DNA of 64,000 nucleotides from Hansfordia pulvinata (Eukaryota > Ascomycota > Sordariomycetes > Xylariales), in the NCBI GenBank assembly GCA_006538405.1, contig BJKQ01000005.1, forward strand, positions 744,001 to 808,000, in the 5' to 3' direction. Under the pieces are notes generated by a model. The model was not told where the DNA came from. It did not search any database and saw nothing but the letters and a program-made list of their open reading frames with translations. How positions within the stretch are numbered: the first letter of the stretch is position 1; each line of letters opens with the position of its first letter. This document shows, one piece after another, positions 1 to 10,710 of this stretch. The translations under genes were made by a program, and so were the position numbers.

Positions 1-592
1 CGTACAGGCATCAAAGTTCAGATGCTGCTCGACACTCAAGAGTCGCCCGCATCGCTCATCACGCAGGGCCGAGGGCTCACCCTCGTCGGTGCGGACCGGG
101 CCGCGTCTCATGATCTATGGAAATCTGACGACTGCTCCGGGGGGGGGGGGGCTGACGACACTCTCACTCATAGGGCACGCAGAGTACCACTGTCACATTC
201 ACATCTGAGCCAGCTGAAACACAAAAGGGACTCTAGCAAGTAGGCTCCATTGTCGTGTATATTCAAGAAAATTGCAAAAGGCTATGTAAGAATGAAAGAA
301 AAAAAGGATAAGAAAGAAGAAGAAATGTCCCCTATATCGTCGACCATCCCCAGCCGGATTTGCGCGCGAGGTCTCGGCCTCGGCATCAACCCCTGCCCGA
401 GTGGAGAGTGAAAGAGAAGTAGAAGGAATAGAAGAAGAAGAAGAAAAAAGCAAAACGCAAGAAATATTAGGAGCTTCCGCGGCGGGTGCCATGCATGCAT
501 GTCATGTCAATGACGCCGTGTCGTGAGCAGAACAGGAGAAAGGGGAAGATGACTCGCATGAGTCTGGTCTGAAAGCCACCATCGTCTTTCTC

Positions 593-627
<35 letters not shown>

Positions 628-655
628 CCTTTTTTCCCGGCTAAACTACATGCCC
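1..655. other. Non-coding flank, 3' of the cyclase-like gene
   Basis: I see no supported gene here. The stretch holds a 13-base G run (139-151), purine-rich AAG/GAA-type sequence (290-460) and a (TC)n microsatellite (about 598-622) just before the stop codon of the minus-strand cyclase-like gene, probably in or near its 3' UTR. Confidence 0.6.
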
Positions 656-2118
656 TTACATGCCAATGCCGCTGGACGAGGCGAGGCCGACCCAGAAGTC
701 GCGGACGCCGAAGCTGGTCAGGTCGAGCTTCTGGACGATCTTGGCGTCGGCCGGGTTGGGGCCGGCCAGCTTGTAGACGGTCAGGGAGTCGGAGCCGTCG
801 AGGGTGTAGACCATGTGGCCGGCGACGACAATGTCGTACTTGCCCATGTCGCCCTTGCCGCCGGGGATGCGGCCGGTCTGCTTCATGGTCTCGGCGTCGG
901 CGACGACCATGTCGGCGATGCCCGCGTCGCCGATGATGACGCCGCCCAGGACGGACGAGTACTCGCTCCAGCAGGCGGCGCTCTGGTCCGGGTAGGCCAC
1001 CTTGGCGTCGGCGCCCGCGGCCAGGGTCACCTTGAAGTCCGGCGAGACGTCGAGGAAGGCGCCGCCGAAGCCCGGGTCGGTGACGAAGGCGCGGGAGCCG
1101 TCGGCGCTCCCGGGCAGGAAGGTCAGGGAGAACTCGTGGCCCGCCGGGTAGGGGGTGGACACGACGGGCTCGGCGGCGACGGCGCCGTCGGCGCCGACGG
1201 GGTACGCGTAGACGTAGCCCTGGGTGTGGTTGCCGTCGCCCTTGCGGGTGACGAACAGGGCGGTCTGGGGCGGGTTGAAGACGGCGTCGGACAGGGTGTT
1301 CATCGGGCCCTCGGGCGGGTTGGACTGGTCAAGGCCCTCGACCGGCCTCCAGGGGCCCTTGGGCTCCAGCCCCGGGCCCCGCCGACCGAGAAGCACTGCA
1401 CGCCGGCCCGGGGCCCCGTGTTCTCGACGCACGCCGTCCGGTGCTTGTCCGAGTAGGCGACCGACGTCGGCACGTCGCCGCCGGTGTGGACGGGCTCGCA
1501 GACCATCCGCGGGCGCGACGGGTCGTCGGCCGGGATCTCGAAGAGCGACAGCGAGCTCGAGCCCGGGTTGACCACGAAGATCCACTTGCCCGAGACGAAG
1601 ACGGCGTCCTGCGACTGCGTCGAGTCTGTTGGGGGTTTGCCTCATGTCAGCCCTCCATGTATGTAGGGAGATGGATACACTTGGGTTTGGGTGCTTCTTC
1701 TCAGTTGCCCCTCCCCCCTTCCCAATTCCTTTTCCCCTTTGTTTTCTCTCTTATAGGAGAGAGAAAAGTATAGAAGGAAGAGTACAAGTGGGGGAGGGAG
1801 AGAGAAGGAGGGAAGAGAAGAGAGAAAGACACACAGAGAGAGAGAGAGAAGAGAGTGAAAGAAACTGCTTACCCGTCACGGCTGGCTTGTTCATAAAGTG
1901 GTTCTGCTGGCCCTTGCCGCCGGTCGGGTGCGGAAGGGATCGCTCAGGGTGCCGTCCATCTCGGAGACCTTGACGGAGACGAGGTTGGCGCCGGCCGGGT
2001 TGTTCTCGAGGAAGTACAGGGCCTTGGGCGCGGCGGCACCCATGTGCCCGCCGCGGGGCAGAGAGGCGCCGGCGGCCAGCGGGGCGAGGCCCAGGGCGGC
2101 GGCGAGGAAGGATCGCAT
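656..2118 (-). CDS. Secreted 3-carboxymuconate cyclase-like beta-propeller protein (two frameshifts)
   Basis: The product resembles fungal 3-carboxy-cis,cis-muconate cyclase / lactonase-type seven-bladed beta-propellers. In the beta-ketoadipate pathway such enzymes close the lactone ring, but many secreted fungal relatives (for example cell-wall glycoproteins) have no proven activity. The start is ATG at 2118, followed by a signal peptide (MRSFLAAALGLAPLAAG). Exon 1 is 2118-1873 and exon 2 is 1625-656; the intron starts GTAAGC and ends CAACAG, and the junction is phase-consistent (TGDSTQSQDAVFVSGKW). Two single-base losses break the frame, one in the run at 1926-1928 and one at about 1369-1380. 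With one base restored at each, the length is exactly 406 codons including stop, and the sequence is continuous and family-like. I infer assembly errors rather than a pseudogene. The family assignment is from pattern recognition; the substrate is unknown. Confidence 0.78.
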
Positions 2119-5100
2119 CTTGAAAGATGGACGGGGGGCTGGAAGGTCGATCGGGGCGCGGTGGCGGTGGCGAGAGGGGAGAGGGGGCGGGATGAGCGTC
2201 GATGAGTCAAGACGATGTCAGGAAGATGAAGATGAAGATGAGATAAGGGGTTTTGACTAGGCTGAACCTTGTTGTGAGTGTCAGGTAGGCTTTGAGTGGT
2301 CTGGGACCTGGATGCTCTGGATGAACAACCTGAGCTCTTGCACCGGCGCGCCTCGACTGGCTTATATACCGGCGGGTGAGCAAACGTGCGGACAGCCGCG
2401 AGATAGATCGCAGGCGCGGCCCGAGATGAGCTCAGGTCCCCGAACGACGATCCCCAACGACTAGATGCGGCGCAGCCTCTCCTTCGCTGCCCTTCGGAGG
2501 AAGATTTGTCAGGCAGTCAATACGACATGCGGGAGGCTACAGAGCTGCGGTGCCCCTCCCTTCCGTCTCTTTCTGCCTATCGGTGAAAGCTAACGGCATG
2601 ACGAACACGCCAGCCGGGAATCCCTCCGCGCCGGCGGCTGGCTCGCAGGCGGGGCGGGGACGTGAAGTGAGGACAAAGGAGGGCGGCGGAGTCAGTCAGC
2701 CAGAGACCCCGAGTCGTCAAACTACTACCGAGGTAGCTAGGTAGCTACTACCTACGGATACAGAGTAGCCGGCCAGCCTTACGGGAGTCCAGTATGGGGA
2801 CTCGTGCGTGACGAGGTCTGGTGTCTGTGTCTGTACTCGTATGCCGGCCGGCCGGCATGGACGGCAACGGGGGGGTGGGGTGGCTGTTCAAGTGTCTGTG
2901 TGTATGTGCTGTGTGTTCACCAAGCCGCAAGCCCTCCCCCCTTTTCGAGCGAGGCGACGATCTACAGCGCTGGGAGATGACAAGCTTGGTAAGCGACTAC
3001 TACTCGGGGGACGCAGTGTGAGTGGCATTGCAACGATCCCGGGGCCTTGTAGTGGGAGCATGCCAGACGAGACGCAGCAGTGATGACTGTGTGGTTGTGC
3101 AACGAGTCCGGGAAGAGTACTCATCACATCACTCGTAGAGCTGTCTGGTAGTTGAAGAGTGGGACGGACTGAGGTGGGACTTTGCCGGCTTCCAGAACGG
3201 GACGGCATTGGAACCAAAATGATTCCAAAGCTGTACCTTGCCGGGTTGGGTTGGCGCGCTCGTCGCCCACAGCACAAGTCAAGACAAGCGGGACAGGACA
3301 AGACGTCGTTCACGGACGTCAAGCCTCCAGTCGCCTCACGCTACTACTGCGGCTACTCGCACTGGTGCTGCTCGTGATCCCACTGACACCGCTACTACGA
3401 CTGTCTCTAGGCTCCTTACATGTAGGTAGAACCACGGCGGCGGTGCCTTTCTGTGGTATCCAGTGTGTGTGCCTGCCTGCCTGAGTGCCTGTCTGCCTGG
3501 CCCGCCTCACCTCATTACACAGTTGTACCTGACTCTGGATGATTCCATCCTGTCCCATCCCTCCTTCGACTCTGTCCCTGACGCAGGTCCTCACAAAAAC
3601 GCGAGTACAAGTACACCGACAGCCGCCACCGCCGCCAGTCTCCACGGAGTACGAGTACCTAACGTACAAGTATCGCCCCCCGCAGTCCCATTCCGGGCCA
3701 CTTTGATTCCAAACGATCGACACACGCACAGCCCACCTGGGAAATCCGGGGGCATGGATGCCACCTCATCCCCTCGCACAGTCAACTGCCTCATGGCACC
3801 AACCCTTGATACGCCAGACCTATCGTCCTCACCATCGTCTTCGTCGTCGTTGCCGCCGCCGCCACCACCAGCGTCCCGCCTCTCCGCAGACCCCGGAATG
3901 CTCGGTTATTACTTGCTCGCCCGTCGAATCCCTCGCGCAGTGGATCATGAATGCAACACAGCCCTCGGTGAAGCGAGGCCCGTCATCCTCGCGGACCAAC
4001 AAACCGTCACCACCCCCCGTCGAGCGGGACGGTCATTGGTCGACCCATGTAGATGCGAGGAGGGCACATGTGATTGCCGGCGAATATCATGAGGGCTTAA
4101 TCTCGATATTATCATCCCGGATCGGAACGCGCAGCACAGGGTCCAAGAGCTACCAATCAACCGGGACGGTGGGTGAGGCACGACTGATGAGAGGTCAATT
4201 GATTCCACAGCAGCCATGATGCCGCGTGGCAAGCCGCATTTCTTCACCAACAGTTTCGGGGCTGGCCATTCTCTTCTCCTTCGTCTCATTCTTCTCTGAA
4301 GCTCCCTCCATGGCCCCAACGTAGCAGCACCGGCACACAATACTCATCCCTACGGGGGGGCAATGAGCACGATCCCCCCCCCCCCCCCCCCCCCTTTTGT
4401 GGGTTTGCTCAAGCCCACGACCTGTTTACGGACAGAATCTCACGGATCCGGCTCTGTCTCTCGCTCCATCCGCTCTCGGCACCTGTAAGTACGCACAACC
4501 ACCACGGCACGAGCACGAACACGATATGGACAGCCCAGCCTTGGACTCTGCTGTTTTCGCTGCCCCCCTCATTCACGGACTGTATATATGGCAACATTCT
4601 TCCTCTCCCAACATCTCGAACCATCCTCTGGCGCCCTGCCGAACCGACTGAACCATGTCATCTGATGGGTAACGGCTCTTGGCTCCACAAACATAAAGCT
4701 TGCTCGGGCAGTCCAACCCGGTCGAGAATGGCCCGTCCGTGTCCGCCCAGCTGCTCGCACACCGGCCAGTTACCTAGTCAATAACTCGCCCCATGCTTGC
4801 AGCCCATGGAAACATGTGCGGCGCGACACCGAGAAGAGGGCTCGTTCAGCTACTGATCTTCTCGATCGCATGGGCTTGTGGCCCCGGTCTCGTCTCCTTT
4901 CCCTGACGGGTCGATGAGTGCCGCGTTGTCCGGCATGTCGCAGACCACCGACCACCTCGGAGCATGCAAGCTGACAGGAACGACAGAACCAGGCCCCTTC
5001 TCTCGAGTTTGATCTTACAGCTTTATACTGACGGCAGAAGGAGTTATTTCGTTTCCCCAATCGATATCCAGACCGCAAGTAACCCGGAGGTCGTGTTCAA

Positions 5101-5136
5101 AGGGCTCCACCTCAACATGACCTGTGAAACTATATG
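2119..5136. other. Intergenic region, no supported gene
   Basis: The first 300 bases are the promoter and leader of the cyclase-like gene. The rest has no ATG frame with coding character. It carries copies of the recurrent word TACTCGTA (2834) or TACGAGTA (3650), a CTAGGTAGCTA-type cluster near 2735 and a 21-base C run (4374-4394). Confidence 0.6.
2361..2368 (-). promoter_or_regulatory. Putative TATA box of the cyclase-like gene
   Basis: The minus strand reads TATATAAG here, about 245 bases upstream of the ATG at 2118. Position and sequence suit a core promoter with a long leader. No experimental start site is available. Confidence 0.4.
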
Positions 5137-5955
5137 TTATTCCAGGATCCCTCGCCCCGCAAGTTCGTGCAGAAAGGGGGCCCTACCTCCAGATTGGCCT
5201 ACCAGTCTCTTCACCTCGCTGTCGAAATGGGCGTTGAACGCCGCTTGCTTTTCTTCTGCCTCGACTCTGTCTGATGGGTCGACCAGAATGGTATCATGGC
5301 GGAAACTTTTCGGGTCTAGAAACACCACCATAACTCGGGTAATCGTCATACCCTCTCTCATGGCCTCGTAAACTGACCAAGAATCGTTAGCAACTTGGGC
5401 TGCATCGTACTGGACCGCAATGAGCTTCGCTGCAGATGCTCGTGGTGCACCGTGTGATATTGGGTGCCAGCGGCCGGGTACTCGGCATCGTGTGGCCTGT
5501 AGTGACTCACCAGCCCTAGCGAATGCAACCCAAGGCTCTCCATTCTCGCGATAAATGTGAGCCAGAAACTTGATCTTCTGGGCGGGGCTGGGCTTCTCCC
5601 ACTTCCCAGTAATGGCCACGCCGAAACAGTCGGAAAGACAAGTTGTTTTCAGGTAGTCCTCCTCTGTCCCATGGTCCCATGACCCTTGGGCCACTGGCGT
5701 TGGCTTGTCTCCCCTCTTCGCTGCTGAGCGGGGACCTCTTCCCTTTTTCACGACGACAGCGCCGCGCGCCCCCTTGGTCCTCCTCTCCAGTCTCGGGGCG
5801 TCGAGCGCTGCGGGCACCCCGGCGGGCGCGGGTGGCGAGTCGAGTTGCAAAGCGGCCCGCGACGTCGTGGTTGACCGGCAGTCTGCCGCCCCCAAGAGCC
5901 AGGTCTGGCCAACCAGGGACGCGAGAAAGAAAGAAGACAGGGTGACAGCTCGCAT
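5137..5955 (-). CDS. Small secreted protein with Cys-His pair, possible deamidase-like fold (candidate effector)
   Basis: ATG at 5955 opens a 272-codon frame, or 245 residues if an 81-nt intron (5510-5430, GTGAGT...CTGCAG, length divisible by three, no stop) is removed; I favour removal because the enclosed residues look non-coding. An N-terminal signal peptide (MRAVTLSSFFLASLVGQ, cleavage near residue 23) is followed by a basic linker with ERR, KK and KR pairs (about residues 57-81) that could be Kex2-type processing sites. The mature domain starts near residue 85 and has CLSDCFGVAITG (Cys110) followed by KFLAHIYRE (His133). The Cys, beta-strand, His arrangement is reminiscent of the CheD/CNF-type deamidase fold; this is an inference from pattern only. 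The C-terminal half predicts strand and helix segments. It may be distantly related to the secreted protein at 9554-10560. No function can be asserted. Confidence 0.65.
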   Translation of the reverse strand: MRAVTLSSFFLASLVGQTWLLGAADCRSTTTSRAALQLDSPPAPAGVPAALDAPRLERRTKGARGAVVVKKGRGPRSAAKRGDKPTPVAQGSWDHGTEEDYLKTTCLSDCFGVAITGKWEKPSPAQKIKFLAHIYRENGEPWVAFARAGESLQATRCRVPGRWHPISHGAPRASAAKLIAVQYDAAQVANDSWSVYEAMREGMTITRVMVVFLDPKSFRHDTILVDPSDRVEAEEKQAAFNAHFDSEVKRLVGQSGGRAPFLHELAGRGILE

Positions 5956-7096
5956 CTTGTGCGAAGGTGGGCTTTTACAGGACCACAGTCAGCTCTCAGG
6001 AAAGAGCAGAAAAACAAGGACAGAAGCGGGTCAACGATAGCTCGAGATGCTCGGAGGGGGCACGAAGGGGGCACGGAAGCTTCTGGCATTTCACGAAGGG
6101 CCCCTCGTGTGCTTTTATAGATCACTCGGGCGCTCGTGGGATAGAGCCCGGGAGAGGCAACTGAGACGCCACACTTTGGAATCACGGGATGGGCTAGTTA
6201 TCAACGAGCCAAGGCGACAGTGGCACTCAGGTCTGATCTACAGGTTTCTGCTCTCTCCAGTGTCGGCGCTTGTGGCTACTACGAAACCCGCAAGGCGAAT
6301 TGCCTCTCTTTCTTTTCTTGTCCGAGGATAAGGCCGACATGCCACTTCTCCGAAGCTCCGATTCATTGTGATCTCGAGTCTTGGGATTACCACTTCTTCG
6401 TCTTCTTCGTCTTTGGATTACCACTTCTTCGTCTTCGTCTTCGTCTTCGTCTCCGCCACTAGGCATCGAATTGTCATCAAGGCGCGATAGCCACGGCAGA
6501 TCGAGGTTGGAAAGGACGGGAGACGAAAAGAAAGAAAGAGAAAGCACAAGCCGCTGCGACGGGCCAACACAAGACGGACAAACAGCTGCAAGGGTGAGGG
6601 AGACACGACGCGGGGTCCCGGGCATCAATAACTAACCCCCCCCCCCCCCCCCCGGCAGGTATCCGCGCAGGCCCGTCACGAGTGAGCTCCGGTAAGGTAG
6701 GTTCACTGCCAGGAGGGCGTGTTGGTTGTACCTGAACCTGCTCTTGTTTTTTTCTTCTTCTGAATTATATATTAAACGTTTAAAAGCTAACAGGAGGGAA
6801 ATCGTGAAGCGATTCACAGTCCTTACGGAAGGCACCATTACATACACAGTTATGAGTTGATTAGCATAGTATCACGCTATACTACCTACCACCTACGGGC
6901 GCGAGGGGTTAGTGGTTGAATTTACGGTGTAGTGGATGAATCTTGCTTCGCTTCATCTCATAGGCAAAGTAGAAGCAGGGTCGCCCCAAAACTTCATGAC
7001 GGAACTACCTTACTGAAATAACGGTAAGTGGCCGAGAACGACGCGCAGGCTCCCGCTGAATTGGGTACTTGATTGCTTTTAGCAGCGCCCCTTTTC
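5956..7096. other. Intergenic region between secreted-protein gene and 5S rRNA
   Basis: Contains the promoter of the minus-strand secreted-protein gene, an imperfect tandem repeat built on GGATTACCACTTCTTCGTC with (TCTTCG)n (about 6383-6455) and an 18-base C run (6636-6653). No convincing gene is seen. Confidence 0.6.
6113..6119 (-). promoter_or_regulatory. Putative TATA box of the secreted-protein gene at 5955
   Basis: The minus strand reads CTATAAAAGC, with TATAAAA about 160 bases upstream of the ATG at 5955. This is a good core-promoter match at a typical fungal distance. Confidence 0.5.
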
Positions 7097-7215
7097 ACAT
7101 ACGACCATAGGATCAGGAAAATTCGGGATCCCGTCCGCTCTCCCATAGACAAGCCTGTTACCGTTGGATTAGTAGTTGGGTCGGTGACGACCAGCGAATC
7201 CCCAATGTTGTATGT
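7097..7215 (+). rRNA. 5S ribosomal RNA
   Basis: The 119-nt sequence begins ACATACGACCATAG and ends GTTGTATGT, and these ends pair to form helix I. The internal block GGGATCCCGTCCGCTC and the control region TTAGTAGTTGGGT match fungal 5S rRNA, and a T run follows immediately as the RNA polymerase III terminator. Several positions differ from the usual Sordariomycete sequence in a compensatory way. The terminal hairpin is GGTCG/CGACC rather than the usual GGTGG/CCACC, and the CGTTGG/CCAATG helix is kept by an AT pair and a GT wobble. This argues for a functional variant, although one T-T mismatch remains in helix II. Single dispersed 5S genes are normal in filamentous ascomycetes. Confidence 0.93.
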
Positions 7216-7228
7216 TTTTTTTTTTTTT
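7215..7228 (+). terminator. Pol III poly-T terminator of 5S rRNA
   Basis: An uninterrupted run of about 14 T follows the 3' end of the 5S gene, as expected for RNA polymerase III termination. Confidence 0.85.
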
Positions 7229-9553
7229 CTTTGCCTTTTCAATTTTTGCTCGTTTCATTTCCAACGGTCTGTCCCGTCGGGTGCTTAATAACTCTTCCTT
7301 CTTCCGATCCCGGGACGGGATGGAGCCCATCCTATCGGCCAAGACCCAAGACCACTGCCATTTATTTGTACGGAGTCATAAGTGCTGTCACGGCAAAACT
7401 CCTCGATCACGGCTTCCGTCCCTGAGGCCGTCGGCTAGCCGAGCTGTTTCCCTCACTCAAGGGCTACGAGTACTGCCTCCGTGGCGGGATTATGAATCGG
7501 GTGGCGGGAGGAAGGGGGACGTGGCGAGCCGTTCGGGAGATGCACGCGCGGCATGATGACAGTTTGACGGGTGACTGTCGAAGCCGTGACGGCTGGAATA
7601 ATCATCAGCGTCGGTACGGTATGGCTCGTGTGTATATATACCTTATCCTTGGAATGCCGAGTGCGTGGTGCCGCCGCCGAGTGTAACAAGGCCCGCTGCT
7701 GCAAACCGGCCTCGCTTCTGCTCGGCCGCAGTGCTCCCTCCGAGCGAGAGGTGAGCATCGCGCGCGTCGTCCGCGATCCACCTCGAGCCCTCGCCGTGGC
7801 CCCGGCACAACTCGACCTTCCCCCGGGCCGTCACAGTCACCCCAAAGATGCTTCGCAGGCCTCCTGTCACTCTCTGCAATTTTCTACTTAGCCTCTTTCC
7901 AGTCTTCCTCTGGGGGGGGGGGGGGGGGGGCTCTATGCAGAGACTCGCCGGCGTCGGGAAATCTTCCGACGAGGACACGAGGGCGGAGTGCTGGAGAGTC
8001 TCGCAGTCTGTTTGATGGAGGAACGGGTTCGGTCGCGGGGCACGCGCTTTCGCGCGCTCCTTCGGGCTTGCGTGAGGCTTACCCCTTCTACTTTCTATTG
8101 AGGCCAGAGCTTTGTCACCCGCCCGCCCCCCCTCGGCGGGTCTTGATCGTCAGAAGCTTCGAGCCCTCTCGTCCTCGGGTCGAGGGGCGATCCCGGGAAG
8201 ACTGCGGCGGCCGTTCCGTGGTGCCTGCCTGCCTACCTGCCTGCTGAGGGCCCGGAGCAAGGCGACCAATTTCCCGAGTCTGACATCTTCAGCCTGGAGG
8301 CTCTGTGCTCTAGCGGAGACAACAGGCGAGCGCCGAGGGGCTTCGCTTAAGGAGGCTGTTGAGCATGAATGAGAGAGGGTCGAGGTCCTTGTTCGAGCAT
8401 CTTGGGAGTCCAGGACATATGTGCCTTGGGTAATGATGGCTGTGCAACACGAGGTAGGCAGATTCCAACAGCCGGCACCGTGTGAGCATCGAAAGGGAAA
8501 AAGCAACAAGATGTGTCTGTCCGCCCCGAGCCGAGGCAATCATATTTCCAGAGCGCTCCATTTGGCGAATGCACTTCATCTGCCATGTTGCCACCTACAA
8601 ATACGTCGTTGCGCGCCCGAGACCAGCGCTTCCGGGCGAAACATCCACTCGAACCACCGCCACGGAATATAATTAGGGTCCCTTACCACGTCGAGCAGGG
8701 CGGCCCGGAAGCAGCGTGGCTCAAGGCGGGAAGGCCGCGGCGGTGCTTCTCGGAATCGTGGCCAGCAATGCCGAGTTGTTGCGCGCGCGAACAAAAAGAG
8801 AATGTGTTTGTGTTCCCAGAGGTCTCTCGGGTCCAGTTGTCGTTTTCCCAATTAGGCGGAAGAGAGAAAGAAGGCCCGCACAGATTCGAACGAGGCGGTG
8901 GCACTCGTTTTTCCCAATTGGGCGGAAGAGAGAGAGAGAGAGAGAGAGAAGGCCCGCAAAGATTCGAACGAGGCTGCGGCACTGAGTAACAACTTTCGTC
9001 AAACCCAGCTCAGCCAACGGACGCCGGCTGGTCTGCCCGATGATTACGAAGACGCCACGGCCCCACGCACCTCTGAATAGCAGCCGCGCGGGCGAAGACA
9101 ACAGCAGGACCAACAAATGGCTGCCGCTGCTGCCGCTGCTGGAACCTTTTGTGGAAGCTGAGCCGCTTTCCGCTCTCGCCTCCCTGCTGCAGGTAACTTC
9201 AAATCAGCACCCGCCTCCGGTGGACCGCTCTAACTCGAGACTGCTCCGTCGAAGCGCGGCGGTGTGCCGCCGCATCGTCTGGCTCGCTCGCCAGCTTGTA
9301 TAAGACGAAGACGAGGGACTCGGGGGATGACGATGTAGAAGAAGAGGAGAAGAAGAAGAAAGGAAAGTAGTAGTTTCCCTCGTGTCGTCGTGGTCGTTTT
9401 CAGCGCTATCCGTTTTCCGCTTGTTGGCTCACAGCCCCCTTTTGCGACATCCCCGTGTTCAGCGCACTTGAGAGCCCAAAACCCCGGATTTGCAGATCTC
9501 CCCGCCGGACGGACGGGAAAGCCCTTTCACACGCACGCCGCCGTTCGCCCGCG
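7216..9553. other. Intergenic region, repeats, no supported gene
   Basis: Contains a copy of TACGAGTA at 7465, a GTATATATACC element near 7632-7645 that could be a TATA box but leads to no clear gene, a 19-base G run (7912-7930) and the tandem duplication at 8841-8985. TATAAG at about 9299-9304 may serve the downstream secreted-protein gene. Confidence 0.55.
8841..8985. repeat. Tandem duplication of a ~65-bp unit with (GA)n expansion
   Basis: Two copies begin CGTTTTCCCAATTAGGCGG (8841) and CGTTTTTCCCAATTGGGCGG (8906). Both run through a GA tract, GGCCCGCA, ATTCGAACGAGGC and a GGCACT end. The second copy is longer because its GA microsatellite is expanded. The TTCGAAT core resembles a tRNA T-loop but no tRNA stem folds around it. 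Confidence 0.85.
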
Positions 9554-10560
9554 ATGCTGCTGCGACTTGGGGCGTGTCTCCTCCTCCTGCAGGTCCTGCC
9601 GGCGATGTGCCTGCCGTCTGGAGAGCCCGGGAGGTGAGTGATGCGACACGAGGCCCCGGGCCCTCCGTCTTGGAGACACGCCAGGTGACATGAGAGACCC
9701 GTGGAGCACGAGGCTGAACTTGATGTGATATAGTGCACTTGTTTCCCGCGGGTTCGTTGAGGACAACGGATGTGAGTCAAAAGTCCCCCTTCTCGTTTTT
9801 CTTTCCTGTTCAGCTCCTCTTCGCCGTTGGCAAATCCAGCGTCGCTCGTGTCTTCCACCGACCGCCCGCGCGGAGGTGATACAATGCCTTCAGAAGCTCA
9901 GTGTGCCGGCTCTGTCACCGTCTTCCACCGGGGGGGAATGCTCCCGCTGGACAATGGACCTGGGCAACCGTGGCGGCGCAATGCTGACCTGGCGTGCCGC
10001 GTGCAGTGAAGGTGATCGCGTCCGACGGCCGCAAGTCTGTGGAAATCATCGGCGACATGGGCGACAGGACGGTCAAACTGGTGTCCCCCACGGTGGCCGT
10101 GAGCGGCAAGAACTTCGACCTGGAGGCGACGCACCTCGGGGCCGGGGGCTCGGCTGCGTTCTTCGGGATCAACGGGTACGTCTGCCTGAGCCGGTTCGCG
10201 CCCACGTCCCGCGACTCATCCCTGGCGGCGGTCTTCAAGCACATGGAGGACTTCATCCGGGACCACACCTCTCGCAAGGACGTCAACCACGTGGTGCTGA
10301 ACCTGCCGGACTATCGGCCCCTCCCGGAGGACGAGCGGAAGAAGGCCACCCGCGAAATGTCCAACACCCTGATCAGAAAGCTCCAGGAGGTGGGCGAGAA
10401 GAACCGGGTCAACATCCAGGCCAGCATCCACCTGCACGACATGGCGCCCGAGTACGGCTTCACAGCGCTGTGGGGCAAGTCTTGGGCCACAGACGGCTTG
10501 ATGAAGGAGACCACCAATTCCCCTTTCAACACCCAGTATTGGTTCGTCAAGGAGCCCTGA
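9554..10560 (+). CDS. Small secreted protein, possible degenerate paralogue of the 5955 gene
   Basis: I build three exons: 9554-9633, 9814-9875 and 10007-10560. The introns are GTGAGT...TTCAG and GTGATA...GTGCAG, and the phases (2 then 1) agree exactly, giving 231 residues. The first 19 residues (MLLRLGACLLLLQVLPAMC) are a signal peptide, followed by a Ser/Pro-rich linker and then a globular domain from about residue 47. The segment GAGGSAAFFGING...YVCLSRFAP (residues 91-112) has the strand-loop-strand look of the Cys-His region in the neighbouring protein, but the expected Cys and His positions hold small residues and Arg109. A VVLNLPDY strand and a long charged helix follow. If the relationship is real, this copy would be catalytically dead. 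No known family was recognised with confidence. Secretion is well supported; the role as an effector is only a possibility. Confidence 0.68.
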
Positions 10561-10710
10561 GAGTCCAGGGGCCGGGTTCTAGAGATGGGAGATGAGCTAG
10601 CAAAGCGAGGACAAGAGCCGAAGCCTGTCGCTGCCCCGCGAGGCCGGGCATCTATGAAGAGCCGAGGGGTTCACGTAGCGGCCGCTCACCTCGGGAATAC
10701 ATATATAAGA

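Noticed and set aside
650..1456. 268-codon plus-strand frame
   Set aside because: Antisense to the cyclase-like gene; translation is Gly/Val/Asp-rich and lacks family resemblance.
6227..6625. 132-codon minus-strand ATG frame with an Asp/Glu and Arg run
   Set aside because: The charged run is produced by the CTTCGT repeat; no other coding sign.
7643..7978. 111-codon minus-strand frame with Pro run and basic segment
   Set aside because: It starts at GTG and its proline run is the 19-base G tract, whose length is unreliable.
8880..8975. Possible tRNA because of TTCGAA cores
   Set aside because: Neither copy has a complementary T-stem, anticodon arm or acceptor stem.
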